DNA of 58,449 bases from Mycobacterium gordonae. Its GTDB lineage: Bacteria > Actinomycetota > Actinomycetes > Mycobacteriales > Mycobacteriaceae. The notes under the pieces are model-generated. The model did no database searches, was not told the DNA's origin, and worked only from the letters and a program-made list of their open reading frames with translations. Position numbers and translations under genes: made by a program. The stretch spans positions 1-58,449 of the forward strand of contig NZ_LKTM01000246.1 in the NCBI RefSeq assembly GCF_001417955.2. The letters are read 5' to 3'. Positions 54,186 through 58,449 of the stretch are shown one piece after another (position 1 is the stretch's first letter; each line of letters opens with the position of its first letter).

Positions 54186-54620
54186 ATGAGACGTACGGAC
54201 GGTGCCGTCTTGGCACGCTTGATGGCGGGCGTATTCATCAGCCTGGCGGCCTTGCAGCTGACCGCAGTCGGCGTGACCGTCGCACCAAGGGCGGCAGCCC
54301 AGCCGGCACCCAAGGTTGTGGCCACAGAGCCGGCGGCGAACGCCACCGTCCCGGCAGGTAAGTCCACCATCAAGGTCACGTTCGACCAGAAGATGTTGGC
54401 TAATTCGTATTCGTTCGTAGTCATTCAGGGTGGTGCCTTTCCCCCTTGCCAGTCGACGCCGTCAGTTTCGGCTGACGGCATGAGCTTCTCGCTCGATTGC
54501 GAGTTGCAGCCCGGCAAGTCCTATGCGCTGGGTTTCAACGGCGGAAATTACACCGGCTTCAAGAACGAGGCTGCCGTCGCCGCGGTCCCCAGCGAATTGC
54601 ACTTCTCGACTGCTTCCTGA
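54186..54620 (+). CDS. Secreted Ig-like (Big_5-type) domain protein
   Basis: 144 residues from the ATG at 54186 (GTG at 54183 also possible). Signal peptide ends APRAAAQPAP. Mature single domain: VVATEPAANATVPAGKSTIKVTFDQKM, an Ig-like fold often found at cell surfaces, with a Cys pair (PPCQSTP, LDCELQ). Function unknown. Last gene with normal mycobacterial composition before the degenerate right end; 54621-54855 holds nothing I can identify. Confidence 0.78.
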   Translation: MRRTDGAVLARLMAGVFISLAALQLTAVGVTVAPRAAAQPAPKVVATEPAANATVPAGKSTIKVTFDQKMLANSYSFVVIQGGAFPPCQSTPSVSADGMSFSLDCELQPGKSYALGFNGGNYTGFKNEAAVAAVPSELHFSTAS

Positions 54621-54855
54621 GCCCAAAGCAAAATCAGAGGCGTCGATTCGGGGGAGAGAGCCGCTCTCGGACCCGTGGTGGTTCGCCAGCCTTCCTAGAT
54701 CGGCGGGCGAATTTATTGTCGCGCCTCAAGTTGTTGCCTTCGCCAGCGCGGCCCGCAGCCGATCAAGTTGTGAGTGCCGGATCCGCGGCGGGACTTGCGG
54801 CGTCGCATAAAGAGTTCACCCCCGCGATTTGTACTTTGAGTTGCAAGTGTGCTTG

Positions 54856-55404
54856 TTAGGTCTCAGTGCGCCAAGGCGCACGGTTAATTAAGTCGCGTAC
54901 TCCCTGCAGTTCTTGGTAGCAAACGTTGTTCGTGTCCTCTGCGAATAGCTTCAAGTCGTGCAGTACCTCGGCCGTGATTCGGCCAACATAGAAAGCGGTT
55001 TGCTGTAGTCGGAGAACGCTGAAGTGAGCGAGTTGCTTGTTGATGGAGTCTCTAACCTTCTGGCCGGGAACCACCGGATTTGCTCGGTCTAGCGGGCTTG
55101 GGTTGGGTGGCTGCCAGTTAGGTACGTAATCGCCCGCCCAGATATCGTCCGCATTTCGTCCCGAGTTCGGCGGCGGAAGCGTTAAGAAATCATCGAGGAC
55201 TCGGGCGTGTATCAACGCTGCCTCGAAGAACGCCATGCAGGCGATGCGGATCGGGTCGTCACGGTCGAGGTCCCGTATGTGCGGTGTCTCGGCGCGACGT
55301 TTGTCCTGCTCGGCAAGGGCCCCGCGCAGCATGGCGACTTCGTAGTACAGGTGGGTGTTCGCGAGTTCGGCAAGTTGTGCGGTGGTGGGCGTTATTCGGG
55401 CCAT
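54856..55404 (-). CDS. Hypothetical protein, possible HEPN-like fold
   Basis: 182 residues from the ATG at 55404 (MARITPTTAQLAELAN). Mostly helical: LYYEVAMLRGALAEQDKRR, IRIACMAFFEAALIHARVLDDFLT, VRDSINKQLAHFSVLRLQQTAFYVGRI. The RDSINKQLAH segment is reminiscent of HEPN-type proteins (Arg and His on one helix), but the spacing is wider than the classical Rx4-6H, so this is tentative. Lower GC than the genes to its left. Confidence 0.55.
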   Translation of the reverse strand: MARITPTTAQLAELANTHLYYEVAMLRGALAEQDKRRAETPHIRDLDRDDPIRIACMAFFEAALIHARVLDDFLTLPPPNSGRNADDIWAGDYVPNWQPPNPSPLDRANPVVPGQKVRDSINKQLAHFSVLRLQQTAFYVGRITAEVLHDLKLFAEDTNNVCYQELQGVRDLINRAPWRTET

Positions 55405-55827
55405 TGGGCGGACCGTACCCGTGGGAGCGCGCCGGAGGCGAGCGAATTTCACTGGCCGGGGGTAGCGACACGCGAAATCGTATTTGTCCATTCTCTTAAG
55501 ACAGGGCTTGAACTGCCACGACGCCGCCAATTGGCGAATCGAGGACCGTCGTCGCGCCGCGGCGTCGCGTGCGAGCCGGGAACGTTGTTGCCCGTCGGCG
55601 GGGAATCGACTGCAGCGGATCGCATTTCGGCACCGCGCCCGGTTGGGCCGTCGGCGGCCTGACACCCACCGCATCCCGGCGTGCTGAGTGTCCCGCTGGC
55701 GAACGGGCCCTGATCGGTGTGCGCGTGCCGCGGGCCCCGGCTCGTGTTCTATGGGCCGCTGAGCCCGCTTGGAGCCGCTATGTAACACGAGACAAAGTGT
55801 GGAAAATAACACGGTACGATCCGTTAC
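55405..55827. other. Intergenic region with no convincing gene
   Basis: 423 bp between a minus-strand and a plus-strand gene. Frames are open on both strands but show no domain or ribosome-binding site. The right end (55780-55827) is AT-richer and carries the promoter of the next gene. Confidence 0.5.
55784..55827 (+). promoter_or_regulatory. Promoter with inverted and direct repeats before zinc-finger gene
   Basis: atgtaac ... gttacat forms an inverted repeat spanning this region and ending at the start codon, and taacacg occurs twice inside it. TACGAT at 55815-55820 is a good -10 box seven bases before the ATG, so the transcript is probably leaderless and could be repressed by a protein binding the repeats. 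Confidence 0.5.
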
Positions 55828-56259
55828 ATGCGTGTCCACAGTTCCCACCCGCAGATTCAGCAGTGCGAGGAAATCCGGGTCGTCTACACGTTCACCTGTC
55901 CGGCGTGCACTCGCGAGTTCTAGGTCCGCGGGGCGGTTGTTCAGCCTGACGGCTCGCTACGCTGCCGCCCGTGCAGCGAGCTCCGGGCGCGGGAGTCGAA
56001 TTACTGGTACCTGCGATGCCGACAGGCGAAGCCGTACCGCGAATGCGAACGTGACGGCAGTCGCGACAGGGCCGCGTGGTGCTTAGACTGCGCCGCCGCG
56101 GCCAAGGCGAAGTCTGCACCGCCGAAGCCGAAATCGTGCGAGCAGTGCGGAGCGGAGTTCACCCCGGCCAGGCGCGACGCCCGATTCTGTTCGGGACGGT
56201 GCCGGGTCGCCGCGCACCGAGCGAACGCCGGTCAAGAACAGGCCAGAAATAGGCTCTGA
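55828..56259 (+). pseudogene. Zinc-finger protein gene broken by an in-frame TAG
   Basis: A 144-codon frame from the ATG at 55828 to TGA at 56257 is interrupted once, by TAG at codon 32 (55921-55923). Before it: MRVHSSHPQIQQCEEIR and TFTCPACTREF. After it: LRCRPCSELRARESN, then AWCLDCAAAAKA, then CEQCGAEFTPARRDARFCSG and CRVAAHR. The last motif is a zinc-finger pattern common in actinobacterial phage and plasmid proteins. A single-base change (CAG or GAG to TAG) explains the break, so it is a fresh pseudogene or depends on readthrough. Confidence 0.75.
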
Positions 56260-56353
56260 ACTGCGCGAGCTGCTGCTGCGCAATACTCGGAGCGAGCCAC
56301 CTGGCGCGTCGCCTAGAACACCGGTAAGGCGCGCCCTTATCGTGGTGCGGACA

Positions 56354-57139
56354 ATGGCAACGAGCAGTATGAACGGCGAGCGCGCAATCGAGTTTGTTAT
56401 CCACGGCCTAGAATCGAATGTTGCTGGATACGCCTCGTTAATCGAGTGCTCGACTACCTCGTTCTACATCAAGTGGACGTATAAGCCCATGCAGACGGTA
56501 AAAGTGAGTCTGCACTGTCCCGACCCGCAACACGTCGGTATGGAACATTTCCGCCTCGATTTTGATCACGCCGACCCGGCCGGGAAGGCGACCGCCGCGG
56601 GCGGGGCGTGGGCCATCGACGGGCTCCAGTTGCCGCTGTACTTTCTTGGTCGCCGGGTGAACAAACGGACTATGCACATTGTCCGGTTCTCCGCGGAGTG
56701 GGACATGTTTACGAAGGGCGTTCCTTCAGCGCCGAAGCCGTCCCCAAAGCAGAAAGCCACTCTGCACGCCAGGATCGACGCGCCAGCAGAGTCGAAGGTG
56801 ACCCATGTTGACCTTTATCTGAGCAACGTTCGCCCTTACTGGGGCAACGAGACGAAAATTCGTAGGGATAACGCCGGAATGGGACCGCTCGTCAATTCTG
56901 CGGGCCAGTACTTGACCGCGATCATCTATCAGCACCGCGTGACCGAGTACCCAGACCCGCTCGGCGATGTCCGCAAAGGCGCACCGCTTGATCAGTGCGT
57001 GCGGGGAGTCGCCTCGACTCTTGACCCGTCAGGGTTTCTTTGGATGTGCGAGAAGATGATCCCGCGATCAGAATTTCACTCGTTCGACCCGTCATCGCCG
57101 CCGCCGCCACCCGGAGGGGCCCCGCCGTCCTCGCCCTGA
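56354..57139 (+). CDS. Hypothetical protein with Pro-rich C terminus
   Basis: About 261 residues from the ATG at 56354 (a GTG at 56342 is in frame). The N-terminal half is beta-rich (IEFVIHGLESNVAGYASLIE, FYIKWTYKPMQTVKVSLHC, MEHFRLDFDHAD), the middle has LHARIDAPAESKVTHVDLYLSN and the end is a low-complexity run of proline and serine. No signal peptide or membrane helix. Flanked on both sides by related zinc-finger sequences. I do not recognise it; mobile-element cargo is possible. Confidence 0.65.
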   Translation: MATSSMNGERAIEFVIHGLESNVAGYASLIECSTTSFYIKWTYKPMQTVKVSLHCPDPQHVGMEHFRLDFDHADPAGKATAAGGAWAIDGLQLPLYFLGRRVNKRTMHIVRFSAEWDMFTKGVPSAPKPSPKQKATLHARIDAPAESKVTHVDLYLSNVRPYWGNETKIRRDNAGMGPLVNSAGQYLTAIIYQHRVTEYPDPLGDVRKGAPLDQCVRGVASTLDPSGFLWMCEKMIPRSEFHSFDPSSPPPPPGGAPPSSP

Positions 57140-57146
57140 GTCATCA

Positions 57147-57369
57147 TTGCTGGTGCCCGCGATTACGACAGGCCAAGCCGTACCGGGAATTGTGAACACC
57201 GCCGAAACCCTGGCCGGGCGGCGTGGTGCCTGGAGTGCGCCGCCGCGGCCAGGGCGAAGTCCGCGCCCAAGCCGACGAAACCGGTCCGCCACTAGCGGAG
57301 TTCGTGCCCGGCCAGGCGCGACGCGCGATTCTTTTCGGGTCGTGCTGGGCCGCTCACCTAGCGAACGCG
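57147..57369 (+). pseudogene. Decayed second copy of the zinc-finger gene
   Basis: Aligns base by base with about 56000-56235: shared ggc-aagccgtaccg, gcgccgccgcggcca, ggccaggcgcgacgc and cgaacgc. Translated pieces such as RQAKPYRE and AWCLECAAAARAK match the upstream copy, but several in-frame stops and frameshifts remain and the CxxC fingers are partly lost. It fills most of the 326-bp gap 57140-57465. Confidence 0.7.
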
Positions 57370-57465
57370 CCCTATCGGCGATAGGTCCCCGTCGAGCCTT
57401 CGCGATTTTTTCGCTGTTCAGAAAATGTGTTTACGCGAACACCTAACGCATCTAGGCGCAGCGCC

Positions 57466-58449
57466 TCAACTGGTCGTTGACTGATGCCCAAATGCCAGCG
57501 CCGACCAGTCGGCAACCGACTGCTGCAGCCGCTCCAGCACCACCGCTTCCGCCACGGACGTGTACCGCGCAAGAGCGTACAGGTAGGTGCGTGTCGCTAA
57601 AGCCGCGTACATGATGGAGTGCGCCGCGACCTCCAGCGTCACGCCCATCGCGGCGGGCGACACGCCTCCCACCGAAGGCCCAGTCGGGGCATAACCCACG
57701 AGCCCGGCGTGGCGGAAGCGTCCATGCGTAGCGGCCGACAGCAGCGAGTACGGCAGCCCCGCCAGCTCGCGCTCCTGCAAACCCGCCGCTTGGAAGAGAT
57801 CCTTGACCAACTGCGTCTCTGCTGGCGGCGCCTCGGTCTTCGCTTGGCCTCGGACGAGGAACGGTGCGTCCCACGGCCGGGGGTTTTTGCGGTAGACCGG
57901 CGTGAGTCCTGCCGTGGCGCCGACCGCCAGATAGTCGGTGGTGCGGTCGGTGCGGAATTGGACCGCCTTGTCATCGCTCAAGGGCAACGGTGCGCCGTAC
58001 AGCGCCGCCAGCTCCTCGTTCAGGTAGCGCCGCAGTCGCTCCTCCCGAGAGTCTGCGGTGAGGACGTACCAAGCCTTCGCCGCGACGACGGCGGATGTGC
58101 GCGCCAGTGGAAACGGCGCGAACACAACGAAGTCGGCACGCAACACGGCGCTCACGCCGCGGAGAAGGTCGCATTGTTCGAGGCCGACGGCAACCTGCTG
58201 CGTCGCGAGAGTCAGCAGGGTCTGCTTGGACTGTGTGCCCGGGTGCTCCGAGCGCGCGGCGCAGTCCCGCAGTGCCTCGCTTCCGATGTTGAACGGCTGG
58301 GCCAGCTCCCCTTTGAGGAGGCTCTCAGCGGCGTCTACGAATTGCATGATCACATCGGCGAATCTGTCGAACCCCTGCGTGCCAGGGTGAGTTGAGTCCA
58401 GTGGTTCATAGCAAACCGGCCTGATGCAGGGCGAGATACGGATCAACAC
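57466..58449 (-). CDS. Hypothetical protein, possibly incomplete at its 5' end
   Basis: 327 residues visible; the frame is open to the last base, where a GTG could be the start, or the gene may begin outside the window. Largely helical: FADVIMQFVDAAESLLKGEL, ADFVVFAPFPLARTSAVVAAKAWYVL, LRRYLNEELAALYGAPLPL, LPYSLLSAATHGRFRHAGL, LEVAAHSIMYAALATRTYLYALARY. Resembles uncharacterised actinobacterial proteins with a SAxxHG motif; no catalytic domain recognised. Confidence 0.65.
   Translation of the reverse strand: MLIRISPCIRPVCYEPLDSTHPGTQGFDRFADVIMQFVDAAESLLKGELAQPFNIGSEALRDCAARSEHPGTQSKQTLLTLATQQVAVGLEQCDLLRGVSAVLRADFVVFAPFPLARTSAVVAAKAWYVLTADSREERLRRYLNEELAALYGAPLPLSDDKAVQFRTDRTTDYLAVGATAGLTPVYRKNPRPWDAPFLVRGQAKTEAPPAETQLVKDLFQAAGLQERELAGLPYSLLSAATHGRFRHAGLVGYAPTGPSVGGVSPAAMGVTLEVAAHSIMYAALATRTYLYALARYTSVAEAVVLERLQQSVADWSALAFGHQSTTS

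Noticed and set aside
55207..55662. A 151-codon plus-strand frame opposite the HEPN-like candidate
   Set aside because: It overlaps a better-supported minus-strand gene, lacks a start signal and has no domain.

Overview
The window is high-GC DNA from a Mycobacterium. From 1 to about 32.2 kb the gene order follows M. tuberculosis Rv1266c to Rv1287 almost gene for gene: pknH, embR, Rv1268c-like, Rv1269c, lprA, Rv1272c/Rv1273c, lprB, lprC, Rv1276c, Rv1277, Rv1278, Rv1279, oppA-D, canA, cysD, cysNC and an Rrf2 regulator. Differences from that order (a second pknH-like kinase, a doubled Rv1268c-like gene, a missing DUF732 gene after lprA, an extra hydrolase before oppA, and a three-gene cassette between canA and cysD) argue for a non-tuberculosis species. 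Homology statements rest on remembered family features; no database search was run.

Layout. 0-4.4 kb: two head-to-tail PknH-type kinases and the SARP/FHA regulator EmbR. 4.6-7.5 kb: small secreted proteins (two C39-like papain-fold proteins, a DUF4189 protein) and lipoprotein LprA. 7.6-11.2 kb: a heterodimeric ABC exporter. 11.4-20.1 kb: lprB-lprC, a SixA-like phosphatase, an SbcDC-like pair, a GMC oxidoreductase and an S33-type hydrolase. 20.1-25.4 kb: the oligopeptide permease oppBCDA. 25.6-32.2 kb: carbonic anhydrase, an inserted retropepsin/RimK/aspartoacylase-like cassette bounded by related long palindromes, then sulfate activation (cysD, cysNC) with an Rrf2 regulator.

32.2-54.6 kb no longer follows that order. 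It holds two VOC proteins, an F420/flavin oxidoreductase, a K+ channel with two RCK domains, Nudix and PPOX enzymes, several small exported proteins, alpha/beta hydrolases, a type II thioesterase, an SPFH / zinc-ribbon membrane operon resembling the B. subtilis PspA-partner genes, a short CDF transporter with a Cys-rich tail, a virginiamycin-B-lyase-like propeller and an orphan RimI-like acetyltransferase. From about 54.6 kb to the end the content looks mobile or degenerate: a HEPN-like candidate, a zinc-finger gene broken by an amber codon, a decayed second copy of it, and two unrecognised proteins.

The strongest unexplained signal is a promoter motif: direct repeats of CAAG(A/G)A on the coding strand, spaced exactly 11 bp, upstream of six genes or operons scattered from 5.4 to 47.9 kb (both C39-like genes, a DUF732 gene, the thioesterase, the SPFH operon and an Rv2715-like hydrolase). 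The spacing is that expected of an OmpR- or SARP-type winged-helix activator, so these genes may form one regulon. Second in interest is the retropepsin-RimK-aspartoacylase cassette, which resembles the RimB-RimK protein-glutamylation system.
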